DNA of 15,009 nt from CAZRDB01 sp964598695 (GTDB taxonomy: Bacteria; Armatimonadota; Zipacnadia; UBA1398): NCBI GenBank assembly GCA_964598695.1, contig CAZRDB010000125.1, positions 1 to 15,009 of the forward strand, given 5' to 3'. The translations under genes were made by a program, and so were the position numbers. The notes beneath the pieces are model-generated. The model ran no database searches. It was given only the letters and a program-made list of their open reading frames with translations, and was not told where the DNA came from. Below, one piece after another: positions 6,943-15,004 of this stretch (position 1 is the stretch's first letter; each line of letters begins with the position of its first letter).

Positions 6943-7689
6943 ATGGACTGCCGACAGGCCCGGGAACAGATGCATGAGACGCTGTGCGTGAGCGCCCCGC
7001 CCGGCGCCCCGCTCGAGGCACACCTCGCCGGATGCACGGTGTGCCGCGAGCACTTCGCGCGCCTCACCGCACTCCAGGGCGTCGTCCGATCCTCGACTGC
7101 CGCGCCCGTGCCGGACGAGCGCCTTGCGGAGGCCGTCGAACGCGCGCGGGCACAGGCCGTGGCCGGTCAGCGAGCCGCCCGCCCCGGGCGACCCCTCGCG
7201 TGGGCCGGCGCAGCGCTCGCCTTCGGCCTCTGCGCCTTCGCGGGTGGTCTGTGGACCGGCAGGACCGCCTGCCCCCGAGAGGTGACGGTGGTGCGCACCG
7301 AGGTCCGGTACGAACCGGTCGAGCGCGTCATCGAGAAGCCGGTCGAGGTGCGCGTTCCGGTCGTCGAGTACCGCGACCGCGTCGTGGTCCGCACCGTGAG
7401 GGTCGCCGCGCCGGCAGGGCCAGCCGCCGGGGAGCGGTCGACTGCGGTCCCCGGCCCGGGGGACGGCGCCACTGCGGGGGCTCTCGCGCTGGCCGCACTG
7501 CAGATGCAGTCGATGGAGCCCGTCGTCGTGAGCCAGGAGATCGTCCCGGCTCGCACGCTCACTCCGCCACCGCCCACGGAGCCCCCGGCAGATGGACCGG
7601 ACGGGGCGGCGGCGCCGACGAGGGTCCGCCAGGTCGCTCTCGCGGGCGGCACGGCGTCGCCCGTTTCGTGCCGATCGGAGGGAATGTGA
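6943..7689 (+). CDS. Zinc-finger transmembrane anti-sigma factor with long outer domain
   Basis: A 248-residue protein. The ATG at 6943 lies 3 nt after the sigma stop; GGAGGG at 6930-6935 is its ribosome binding site. The N-terminus carries the zf-HC2 signature H27-x3-C31-x2-C34 (EAHLAGCTVCREHFARL) with an extra upstream C3, giving the likely zinc-binding, sigma-binding domain. One membrane helix lies at about 84-104 (PLAWAGAALAFGLCAFAGGL). Beyond it is an unusual V/E/R-rich segment (about 114-154, with pieces such as VERVIEKPVEVRVPVVEYRD) of alternating hydrophobic and charged residues, then a low-complexity P/A/G/T-rich tail to the end. The outer part would lie across the membrane from the sigma factor and could be the sensing or protein-binding part (inference). 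The last codons overlap the next gene as TGATG. Anti-sigma assignment is strong from motif and position. Confidence 0.9.
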   Translation: MDCRQAREQMHETLCVSAPPGAPLEAHLAGCTVCREHFARLTALQGVVRSSTAAPVPDERLAEAVERARAQAVAGQRAARPGRPLAWAGAALAFGLCAFAGGLWTGRTACPREVTVVRTEVRYEPVERVIEKPVEVRVPVVEYRDRVVVRTVRVAAPAGPAAGERSTAVPGPGDGATAGALALAALQMQSMEPVVVSQEIVPARTLTPPPPTEPPADGPDGAAAPTRVRQVALAGGTASPVSCRSEGM

Positions 7690-9779
7690 TGAAGCGCTTC
7701 CTGGTCCTGCTCGGTCTCGCCCTGTTGCTCGCCCCGTGCGCCACCACGCCCCGCGCAGCCGCACAGGGCGCGCCGATCCCGGTGGCGCGGGCCGTCACCC
7801 CCGCCGAGGCGGAGGAGGAGATCGTCCGCTGCTACCCGCTCACCCACGCCGACGCGTCGTCGGTCATCGCGATCGTGCGGCGCGTGCTGGGCGAGCGGGC
7901 GTCGGTCGCGGTCGACGAGAGGACCGACGCGCTGATCGTCACGGCCACGGCCAGGGCCCAGGAGGCCGCCGAGGGCGTGATTGCCGCTCTCGACCAGGCG
8001 GCTCTCCCGGTCCCGATCGAGGCCGCGGCCTACCTGATCGCGGGCGAGGACGCCACGGCGTTCGACGGCCGCCATGTGGTCCTGTTCCCCGAGCGCCAGG
8101 GAGTGACGATCCAACTCGTCCCGGAGGCCTCGGTCGCCACCGCCGCGTCCCCGGCTCCGACGGCGACGCGCGAGGAGGGGATCGCCGCGGCGCGCGAGCG
8201 CGCCATGGCCGCGCGGGCCGAACTCGACGCGGTGCGAGATCGCCACGCGAAGGGAGCCGCGCCCCGGTCCGAGGTCGAGGAGGCCGAGGCCCGGAGCAGG
8301 CTGCTCGAGATCGACCTGTGGCTCGCGGAGGCGCAGGGGCAGCCCGACGTGCTCGAACGGACACTGCAGTACGACCAGGCACGGGCCGAGGTGGAGCTGC
8401 GGCAGGCCCAAGCGGCTCTGGCGCGGCTCCTGGAGCTGCTGCCGTCCGGCGCCGTCCAGGTGCGTGAGGCGGAGCGGGCGGTACGGCGGTGCGAGGCGGC
8501 GGCAGCAGCGGCGCGTGCCGCCGCCCGGCCGCGGGAGCTGGCGGGACCGGAGCACGCGCTGCTGGACCCGGGCGGACGGCCGCGGCAACTGCGGCTCTCG
8601 TTCGACCCCGAGGCCCAGCCCGGGCGCGTGTGGTTCACCGCGATGCTCACGCGTGTCGACGGGTCGGGCACCCCGTCGGTGGCGATGGAGCTGGTGCGGA
8701 ACGTCGCGGAGACGACCGGGGCGGAGCCGGAGGTCGTGCGGACCACCTGCACGGCCAGCGCGCCGCTGATCCCGGGCCTCACGACTATCGTGACCTGGCG
8801 GATCGCGGACGATGCGGGTCCCGGCGAGCGGGTCCCGGGGCTGGCGGACGTCCCGCTGCAGGGCGAGCTGTTCGACCGGCCGACCGCGACGCTGCCGTGC
8901 CTACAGCTTCGGATGCGCCTTGCGGAGCCGGCGCAGAGCGCGCCCGCGACAACGGTTGCCCCCGCGGAGCCGAGGGAGTGGCTGACCGTGACGGCTGAAG
9001 ACCAGCCGACGGCGCTTGGCCCCTACCCGGTGTGGCCGAGCTGGCCGCAGACCCCGCGAGAGACCGTCGCGTGGCGCCTCGTCGAGCTGGACGTGAGTTC
9101 GCCGGAGTGGAAGACGGTAAGCGGCTCGACCGACCCCGGTGCGGAGCTGCTGCGGATGCTGGAGGAGGGGAAGGTCACGGCGGGCGTCACGGGCCGGCGG
9201 GCTGTCGAGTCGTGGTGGGGGGCGGTCCCCGCAGCTCCAAGTGAGGGCGACGGGTCGGCCGTGTGGCGATGGTTCGGCGGCGAGGACGCGACCGTCGGGG
9301 GCTCGTACCACTACCTGTCGCTCGAGACCATCGGCGAGGAGCTGGCCCCCGTCGAGGAAGGAGCGGGCCCGGTCCTTCCATCGGCTCCCACCGCAACCGA
9401 CGCCGGCAGCCCTGCCCTCATGCTCTCCCCCCTCAGCGCGATCGAGAACAACGACATCGACGTGCAGGTGACACGTGTCACGCGCGACTCGAACGGCGCC
9501 GTCGAGGTGGGCCTCGCCGTCTCGTGTACGCTCCGCCGCTCCTCGCTCCGCGCGGACTCGCCGGAGGCTCCTCCGGTGCCCGGCGGGATGTCGACCGGGC
9601 TCACCTCCCATCCGGTTCTCTCGGCCGGCGGACACTGCTGCCTCCGCGGGTTGTGCTACCTGCGGCTCGTGCCCGGCGGCGAGCCGGACACGGTGGAGAT
9701 CGTCGTGAGGGAGGCGTTCCTGGTCCTCTCCGTGGAGACGGCCTCGCCGCTCGATGAGCAGGCGCGGACCACCTGGTAG
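7689..9779 (+). CDS. Large exported protein with secretin N-type subdomain, third gene of the ECF operon
   Basis: A 696-residue protein. The ATG at 7689 shares its A with the anti-sigma stop (TGATG), with GGAGGGAA upstream. Residues 1-26 are a signal peptide (MKRFLVLLGLALLLAP core, then PRAAAQ). A cysteine at 17 follows A-P, a poor lipobox, so lipoprotein status is doubtful. Residues about 44-106 match the secretin_N/NolW-like subdomain: Y-PL-HADA-SV, then VAVDERTDALIVTATARAQE and AALD. A helical stretch with coiled-coil character covers about 161-285 (RHAKGAAPRSEVEEAEAR; LRQAQAALARLLELL). The remaining 400 residues look beta-rich, match nothing I know, and include a cysteine cluster near the end (GGHCCLRGLCYL). 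There is no secretin pore domain, so it is not a complete secretin; the subdomain may dock to an envelope complex. Operon position suggests a sensor or effector of this sigma/anti-sigma pair (inference). Confidence 0.85.
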   Translation: MKRFLVLLGLALLLAPCATTPRAAAQGAPIPVARAVTPAEAEEEIVRCYPLTHADASSVIAIVRRVLGERASVAVDERTDALIVTATARAQEAAEGVIAALDQAALPVPIEAAAYLIAGEDATAFDGRHVVLFPERQGVTIQLVPEASVATAASPAPTATREEGIAAARERAMAARAELDAVRDRHAKGAAPRSEVEEAEARSRLLEIDLWLAEAQGQPDVLERTLQYDQARAEVELRQAQAALARLLELLPSGAVQVREAERAVRRCEAAAAAARAAARPRELAGPEHALLDPGGRPRQLRLSFDPEAQPGRVWFTAMLTRVDGSGTPSVAMELVRNVAETTGAEPEVVRTTCTASAPLIPGLTTIVTWRIADDAGPGERVPGLADVPLQGELFDRPTATLPCLQLRMRLAEPAQSAPATTVAPAEPREWLTVTAEDQPTALGPYPVWPSWPQTPRETVAWRLVELDVSSPEWKTVSGSTDPGAELLRMLEEGKVTAGVTGRRAVESWWGAVPAAPSEGDGSAVWRWFGGEDATVGGSYHYLSLETIGEELAPVEEGAGPVLPSAPTATDAGSPALMLSPLSAIENNDIDVQVTRVTRDSNGAVEVGLAVSCTLRRSSLRADSPEAPPVPGGMSTGLTSHPVLSAGGHCCLRGLCYLRLVPGGEPDTVEIVVREAFLVLSVETASPLDEQARTTW

Positions 9780-9820
9780 CCCGGCTGCCCCGCGGCCTCG
9801 GCACGCGGGCCCGACGCGCC

Positions 9821-9850
9821 TTGACGCATCGGGCGGCGAATCGCTACCAT
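9821..9850 (+). promoter_or_regulatory. Sigma70-type promoter of tRNA-Pro
   Basis: TTGACG (9821-9826, 5 of 6 to consensus) and TACCAT (9845-9850, 4 of 6, keeping the key T, A and T) are separated by 18 bp. Transcription would start near 9857, about 15 nt before the mature tRNA 5' end. It is the best promoter match seen in the window. Confidence 0.65.
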
Positions 9851-9872
9851 CCGTCTGCACTTGCCTGCCGGT

Positions 9873-9949
<77 letters not shown>

Positions 9950-9969
9950 TAGAGTAACCCGACGGACTC

Positions 9970-9994
9970 GCCCTCCGGCCCAAAGCCGGAGGGC
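9970..9994 (+). terminator. Hairpin terminator after tRNA-Pro
   Basis: A perfect 10-bp stem, GCCCTCCGGC (9970-9979) with GCCGGAGGGC (9985-9994), closes a 5-nt loop CCAAA. It is followed by GTTGTGCTCTCT, which is only moderately U-rich. Position 20 nt after the tRNA CCA end fits an intrinsic terminator. Confidence 0.7.
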
Positions 9995-10021
9995 GTTGTG
10001 CTCTCTGGCGCTCGCTCGCCC

Positions 10022-10026
10022 GGAGG
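10022..10026 (+). promoter_or_regulatory. Shine-Dalgarno that supports a TTG start for the metalloprotease
   Basis: GGAGG lies 7 nt before the TTG at 10034. The in-frame GTG at 9998 would start within 4 nt of the terminator hairpin and has no binding site of its own. The TTG start also places a clean signal peptide right at the N-terminus. Confidence 0.6.
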
Positions 10027-10033
10027 TGGACGC

Positions 10034-11530
10034 TTGCCGCGCCCGCGCATCCCTGTGGTGCTCCGCGTTCTGGCCCTCGCGCTCCTCGCGCAGGCCGCCT
10101 ACCCCTACACCCTGCTCTCGTACGATCCGGCCGCCGGCCTCAACCACGCGCGCCACGGCGGCAGCCACGGCCTCGTGGCGCGCTGGGACCTCGACGCGCT
10201 GCCCGAGGGCCGGATCCGCTATTGGGTGAACCTCGACCGAGCGCCGGGCCTCGAGCCCTTCGCCGCGGATGAGGAGCTGCTCGCGGCGATCGACCGCGCC
10301 TTCGGAGTCTGGGAGGACCTCCCCGACTGCCGCGTGCGGTTCGAGCGCGCCGGCTTCTGCTCGGACACCGATGCCTTTGACGGCCGCAACGTCGTGACCT
10401 TCCACCCGGCGGCCGAGCTTCCCAGCGGTTTCCCGGGCGGCCTCTTCCCGCTCCTGTGGCTCAGCCGCGGCCAGGGCCCCGACCGCGCGACGGTGGAGGC
10501 GACCCCCGAGGACCCGGAGGCTCCGCTGACTGTGGTGGACTGCGACCTGTGCGTCCAGCCCGGCTCGCGGTACGTGCTCAACGCCGCCGGGCAGCTCCCC
10601 TACGCGGTGTTCGATTTCGAGGGCGTGCTGGTCCACGAGATCGGTCACATGATCGGCCTTGACCACTCCGGGCTGGCGCAGACGACGATGTACGCCTATG
10701 CGAGCCACGGAGGGGCGCGGCTGAGCAAGGCCCTCAGCCTCGACGATGCGATCGGCGCCTCCGTCCTGTACCCGGAGCCCGGTTTCCGGGCGCGGCACGG
10801 CTGGATCCGGGGCACGCTCCGGATGCTCGACGGGCGGGCCGTCGCGGGCGCCCAGATCGTCGCGATCGACGCCGCGACCGGATGCGCGGTGACGACGGCG
10901 GTGACCGGTCTGGCGGCGGTCGGGGCCGATGGCATGCCGACGGAGTACGATCTCCGGAGCGGCGACTTCCTGCTCTGTGTGCCGCCCGGGCGCTACCGCT
11001 TGCTGGCCGAGCCCTTCGGCAACCCGGCGCAGGGAGAGACCTGCGTGGGCGGCATCCTCGGCTCGGCGGCGGCGCGCGAGCAGTTCACGCGGCAGGAGTT
11101 CGTCGCCGCGCTGAGCACGGAGCCGCTTCGCGCGACGGCCGGAGCGACCGCCGACGCCGGGGTGCTCACCGTACAGCGGCAGCGGGGCGACTCGCCGATC
11201 GTGGGGCGGGCCTCCGACTGGTTCCGTCTCACGGGGAGCGGCCAGTGGACCGATCCCGCGCGGCTGCGGCATGGCGATGAGGGCGAGCTGCAGGTGAACG
11301 AGGGGGCGGGACTGACGCGCGACGGCAGGCCGGTGGAGGGCTTGTCGGTCTCGTTCCTCGGCACGGGGCTGAGCGCGCGGTTGCGGCGCGTCACGGAGGA
11401 TGGCCGGCTGGCGATCGCGGTTCGGGCGGACCGAAACGCGACGCCCGGCGATCGGGTGCTCGTGTTGCGGACCCCGGCCGGGGAGACCTACTACCCCGGC
11501 GCGGTGCGCATCGAGGAGAGCGACGAGTAG
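10034..11530 (+). CDS. Secreted matrixin-type zinc metalloprotease
   Basis: A 498-residue protein if started at TTG 10034 (510 from GTG 9998). A signal peptide covers residues 1-21 (RPRIPVVLRVLALALLAQA). The catalytic domain follows, at about 22-245. It carries the metzincin zinc site H201-E-x2-H205-x2-G-x2-H211 (HEIGHMIGLDH), with E202 as the catalytic base and a Met-turn at M219. The HSGLAQTTMY stretch has the same spacing and the same HS...MY ends as animal matrix metalloproteases, placing it in the matrixin (M10A-like) group. Residues about 250-330 resemble a carboxypeptidase-regulatory-like beta domain (GTLRMLDGRAVAGAQIVAID; CVPPGRYRLLAEP). About 400-495 look like an IPT/Ig-like module (GTGLSARLRRVTEDGRL; NATPGDRVLVLR). 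No propeptide cysteine switch is evident. It is expected to cut extracellular proteins; the substrate is unknown. A single gene with its own leader after the tRNA terminator. Confidence 0.88.
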   Translation: MPRPRIPVVLRVLALALLAQAAYPYTLLSYDPAAGLNHARHGGSHGLVARWDLDALPEGRIRYWVNLDRAPGLEPFAADEELLAAIDRAFGVWEDLPDCRVRFERAGFCSDTDAFDGRNVVTFHPAAELPSGFPGGLFPLLWLSRGQGPDRATVEATPEDPEAPLTVVDCDLCVQPGSRYVLNAAGQLPYAVFDFEGVLVHEIGHMIGLDHSGLAQTTMYAYASHGGARLSKALSLDDAIGASVLYPEPGFRARHGWIRGTLRMLDGRAVAGAQIVAIDAATGCAVTTAVTGLAAVGADGMPTEYDLRSGDFLLCVPPGRYRLLAEPFGNPAQGETCVGGILGSAAAREQFTRQEFVAALSTEPLRATAGATADAGVLTVQRQRGDSPIVGRASDWFRLTGSGQWTDPARLRHGDEGELQVNEGAGLTRDGRPVEGLSVSFLGTGLSARLRRVTEDGRLAIAVRADRNATPGDRVLVLRTPAGETYYPGAVRIEESDE

Positions 11531-11590
11531 CGGGCGCGCGAGGCCGCCAGGGAGGGCCGCGCTCGGGCCGGGTCGGCACGGAGGGCAGCG

Positions 11591-14476
11591 GTGTCACCGG
11601 ACGGGCAGAGGATGGACGGGAGCGGACAGGCCGCCGAGGGCGCGCTGAGCGAGGCGCGCGGCGACGGCCTACGTCTGTCGGTTCTCCTCGCGAACCTGCC
11701 GGGGATGGCCTACCGGAGCCGCACCGACCGTGCGCGCACGCTCGAGTTCGCCAGTGAGGGCTGCCTGGGACTCACGGGCTACGGCCCGCCCGAGCTGACG
11801 GGCGACGCGCGGCTGCGGTACGGGGACCTGGTGGCCCTGGACGACCGCGACGCGGTCTGGGCCTCGGTGCAGCACGCACTCGCGCACGGCGGGCCGTACC
11901 AGGTGCGGTATCGGATCACCGCTCGCGACGGCACGGTGAAGTGGGTCTGGGAGCAGGGACGAGGGGTCTACAGCGGCTCGGGCAAGCTGCTGGCGCTCGA
12001 GGGCCTCGTGATCGACGTCACCCCGCAGACGCAGGGGGAGGCGGGCATCGCGCGGCGCGACCGGATCCTGGGCGCGGTCAGCCGCGCGGCGGCGGCGCTC
12101 CTCGGCTCACCCGATTGGGACGCCGGCCTCAACCGGCTCCTCGAGCACGTGGGGACAGCCATCGGGGCGACGCGGGCGTTCCTGTTCCTGAATGAGACCG
12201 GCGCCGACGGACGCCTGTCGGCGCGGATCCGGCACGAGTGGTGCGCGACCGGGGCCGTGCCCGAGCTGGGCAACCCCGATCTCCAGGGCGGCCCCTACAC
12301 GGAGTACCTCGGCCGGTGGGTGAACCTGCTCGGCGCGGGGATCGTGATCTGCGGCGACACGCGGGACTTCCCGGCGGAGGAGCAGGTTCCGCTCCTTTCG
12401 CTCGGGATCCGCTCCCTGCTCGTCGTGCCCGTGTTCGCGGGGGGCGCCTGGGTCGGGTTCGTCGGGCTCGACGACTGCGAGTGCGAGCGGGAGTGGCCGG
12501 CCTCCGACCTGGAGGCCATGCGCACGGTCGCGACATTGATCGGCGCGGCGATCCAGCGGCGCACGACCGAGCAGGCGCTGCGCGACAGCGAGCGGTGGTA
12601 CCGGCTGCTCGCGGAGAACGTGTCCGACGTGATCTGGACGCTCGACGCCGAGACGCTGGCCTCGACCTACGTGAGCCCCTCGATCGCCCGCCTCCGCGGC
12701 TACTCGGCCGAGGAGATCGCCGGCCGCTCGATGGCCGAGCGGGCGCACTCGGCGGAGTTGGCCGGGGTACTCGGGGCCTTCCGCGAGCGCGCCCGCCGGC
12801 TCGAGGCGGGGGACGAGAGCGCGCGGGTCGAGTCCTACACGGTACGGCAGCCGACGAAGGACGGCGGCTCCGTGGTCGTGGAGATGGCGACGACGCTGGT
12901 CACCGATGAGAGCGGGAAGGCGATCGAGGTCCTGGGTGTCTCGCGCGACGTGACCGAGCGGGTGCGGACCGAGGAGCGGCTGCGTCAGAGCGAGGAGACG
13001 CACCGGGCCCTGATCGAGAACCTGCCCGACCTGGTGGTTCGGATCGGCCTCGATGGCCGGCCGATCTACGCGAGCCCTTCCGTGCAGCGGGTCACACGCA
13101 CGCCACCGGAGCGGATCGTGGGCCGAACGTGGGAGGAGATGGGCGCCGACGAGGCGCTCGCGACGCGCCTCCGCGCGGGGGTGGAGGCGGTTCTCGTCTC
13201 CGGCCAGGCCGGGCAGCACGAGGTCGCGGTCGATCTTGGCCCCGAGGGCGTTCACACCTTCGACTGGCGTCTGATCCCGGAGCACGGCCCGCGTGGCGAG
13301 ATCCGGAGCGTGCTCACGATCGCGCGGGACATCACCGAGGTGAAGCAGGCGCAGGAGAACCAGAGGCTGGCGGCGATCGGCCAGTTGGCGGCCGGCGTCG
13401 CCCACGACTTCAACAACCTGCTGGCGGCGATGTCGATCGCCGAGGAGATGGCCGGCGCGAGCGGCTCCGCCGCCGACTACCGGCAGCTCGGGGAGACGGT
13501 TCGGACGGCAACGCTGCGCGGGGCCGAGCTGTGCCGCAACCTGATGGCTTTCGCGCGACCGTCGCCGCCGAGTTGCCGGGCCGAGCGGCTGGAAGCCGTC
13601 ATCGACGGCGCGCTCCGGCTCATCGAGCGCCAGACCGAGGTCGTCGGTGTCCGCGTGAGGCGGCGGTACGCCCCCGACGCCCGGCCGATCCTCCTCGACC
13701 CCGGCCAGCTCGAGCGGGTGCTGCTCAACCTGCTGATCAACGCCTGCCACGCGATGCCGGACGGCGGCACGCTCACGGTCACCACCTCCTACACCGAGGG
13801 AGCCGAGCCCACGGCCCGCATCGCGGTGACGGACACGGGCACGGGGATCGCGCCGGAGAACCTCGCGCGGGTGTTCGAGCCGTTCTTCACGACCAAGGGG
13901 CGTCTCGGGCAGAGCGAGACCCCCGGCGCCGGCCTGGGCCTGTCGGTCTCGCGAGGGATCGTCCAGGCGCACGGCGGCACGCTCGAGGCCCGCAGCGAGC
14001 CGGGCCACTGCAGCTCGTTCGAGGTCCGGCTCCAGGACGTTCGACCCGAGCCCGCGACACGGCCGGTGGAGAGCACGCCGGCCCCCGCCGATGACTCGAC
14101 GGCCGTGCTGGGGGGGCGCACGGTGCTCGTCGCCGATGACGAGGAGAGCATCGTCCTTGGGGTCGCCAAAGCGCTCGGCTCGGCGGGGATGGCCGTCCTG
14201 ACCGCCGCCGGGACGGCCGAGGCCGTCGAGGCGCTCCAGGCCCAGCGGGTGGATCTCGTCCTGACCGATCTGATGATGCCGGGCGGCGGCGCCCACGAGA
14301 TCCTCCGCTCGGCCGCGGCGTTGCCGCACCCGCCGCCGGTGGTGGTCATGACCGGCCGGATCGAGCAGACGGTGGCCGACGAGCTGTCGGCCGCGGGGGC
14401 GGCGGAGTGTCTCACGAAACCCTTCCGCCGCAAGGAGCTGCTCCGCGCGATGGCCGAGGCCCTGAGCGGACGCTGA
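11591..14476 (+). CDS. Soluble hybrid histidine kinase (PAS-GAF-PAS-PAS-HisKA-HATPase-REC)
   Basis: A 961-residue protein. GTG at 11591 follows GGAGGG (11580-11585); an in-frame ATG at 11612 is a possible alternative. Domains in order: PAS (about 25-140; ASEGCLGLTGY), GAF (about 152-323; SLGIRSLLVVPVFAGGAWVGFVGLDD), PAS (about 333-460; YVSPSIARLRGYSAEEIAG), PAS (about 467-590; YASPSVQRVT), and HisKA with phosphoacceptor H605 in AAGVAHDFNNLL. The HATPase_c domain has N717 of the N box (NLLINACHAM), D748 (DTGTGIAPENL), FEPFFTTK, and the G box GAGLGL at 779-784. The C-terminal receiver has acidic D849/D850, phosphoacceptor D893 (LTDLMMP), T921 and K943. All catalytic residues are intact. No transmembrane segment or signal peptide, so it senses a cytoplasmic or diffusible cue. 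No response regulator or output domain lies beside it, so a phosphotransfer partner must be encoded elsewhere. Confidence 0.95.
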   Translation: MSPDGQRMDGSGQAAEGALSEARGDGLRLSVLLANLPGMAYRSRTDRARTLEFASEGCLGLTGYGPPELTGDARLRYGDLVALDDRDAVWASVQHALAHGGPYQVRYRITARDGTVKWVWEQGRGVYSGSGKLLALEGLVIDVTPQTQGEAGIARRDRILGAVSRAAAALLGSPDWDAGLNRLLEHVGTAIGATRAFLFLNETGADGRLSARIRHEWCATGAVPELGNPDLQGGPYTEYLGRWVNLLGAGIVICGDTRDFPAEEQVPLLSLGIRSLLVVPVFAGGAWVGFVGLDDCECEREWPASDLEAMRTVATLIGAAIQRRTTEQALRDSERWYRLLAENVSDVIWTLDAETLASTYVSPSIARLRGYSAEEIAGRSMAERAHSAELAGVLGAFRERARRLEAGDESARVESYTVRQPTKDGGSVVVEMATTLVTDESGKAIEVLGVSRDVTERVRTEERLRQSEETHRALIENLPDLVVRIGLDGRPIYASPSVQRVTRTPPERIVGRTWEEMGADEALATRLRAGVEAVLVSGQAGQHEVAVDLGPEGVHTFDWRLIPEHGPRGEIRSVLTIARDITEVKQAQENQRLAAIGQLAAGVAHDFNNLLAAMSIAEEMAGASGSAADYRQLGETVRTATLRGAELCRNLMAFARPSPPSCRAERLEAVIDGALRLIERQTEVVGVRVRRRYAPDARPILLDPGQLERVLLNLLINACHAMPDGGTLTVTTSYTEGAEPTARIAVTDTGTGIAPENLARVFEPFFTTKGRLGQSETPGAGLGLSVSRGIVQAHGGTLEARSEPGHCSSFEVRLQDVRPEPATRPVESTPAPADDSTAVLGGRTVLVADDEESIVLGVAKALGSAGMAVLTAAGTAEAVEALQAQRVDLVLTDLMMPGGGAHEILRSAAALPHPPPVVVMTGRIEQTVADELSAAGAAECLTKPFRRKELLRAMAEALSGR

Positions 14477-14488
14477 GCGAGCGCGGCC

Positions 14489-15004
14489 TCACTCCTGCTC
14501 GTCGCGGAGCGCCTCCGTCGGCTGTACGGCGCCGGTGGCGGCCCACTCCCGCAGCGCGGCGGCCGTGGCCGAGTGGCCCCGTGCGGCGGCGAGGTCGCCG
14601 GCGAGCGCCCCCGAACGGTCGCGAGCGCCGGCGTCGGCCCCCGCTTGCAGGAGCACCACGACGGCTGCGGGGTGGCCCTCCTCGGCGGCGAGGTGGAGCG
14701 CCGTCCGTCCCGTCCGGTCGACCGCGCCGACGGCGGCCCCCCGCGCGAGCAGCAGCGCGAGGACCTCGTCGTGCCCGGCGAACGCGGCCCAGTGGAGCGC
14801 CGTGCGACCGTCCTCGCCTCGGTCGTCGACGGCCGTGCCCTCCGCGAGCAGCTCCTCGATGCGCCCGGTGTTGCCCAGCATCGCGGCATGGATGATCGGA
14901 TGCTCGGAGGCCTTCCGCAGGCCGGTCATGTACTCCTGACCGTGGCCAAAGCGAGCGAGAAGGCTGGCGGCGGCGTAGAGCGGGATGCCGCAGCAGACCG
15001 ACAC
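14489..15004 (-). CDS. Ankyrin-repeat protein, 5' end possibly outside the window
   Basis: 171 residues from a GTG at 15004, only 5 nt from the right edge; the gene may begin further right. An in-frame ATG at 14929 (residue 26), preceded by CAGGAG, is an alternative start that would remove a hydrophobic stretch (CCGIPLYAAASLLARF). Four ankyrin repeats follow. Repeat 1 is at about 35-64 (HPIIHAAMLGNTGRIEELL). Repeat 2 (65-97) and repeat 3 (98-130) are canonical (DGRTALHWAAFAGHDEVLALL; TGRTALHLAAEEGHPAAVVVL). Repeat 4 (131-160) is degenerate. No enzymatic domain is present, so it is likely a protein-binding module. If the hydrophobic N-terminus is real it may be exported or membrane-linked. It converges with the hybrid kinase, with only 12 bp between the two stops. 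A functional link to the kinase is not shown. Confidence 0.82.
   Translation of the reverse strand: MSVCCGIPLYAAASLLARFGHGQEYMTGLRKASEHPIIHAAMLGNTGRIEELLAEGTAVDDRGEDGRTALHWAAFAGHDEVLALLLARGAAVGAVDRTGRTALHLAAEEGHPAAVVVLLQAGADAGARDRSGALAGDLAAARGHSATAAALREWAATGAVQPTEALRDEQE

Noticed and set aside
7167..8588. 473-residue minus-strand frame under the second ECF operon
   Set aside because: Antisense to anti-sigma 2 and the secretin-subdomain protein; composition is typical of a shadow frame.
12107..14329. 740-residue open frame on the minus strand
   Set aside because: Antisense to the hybrid kinase, whose domains and catalytic residues are unambiguous. The translation is low-complexity R/A/G/D-rich.
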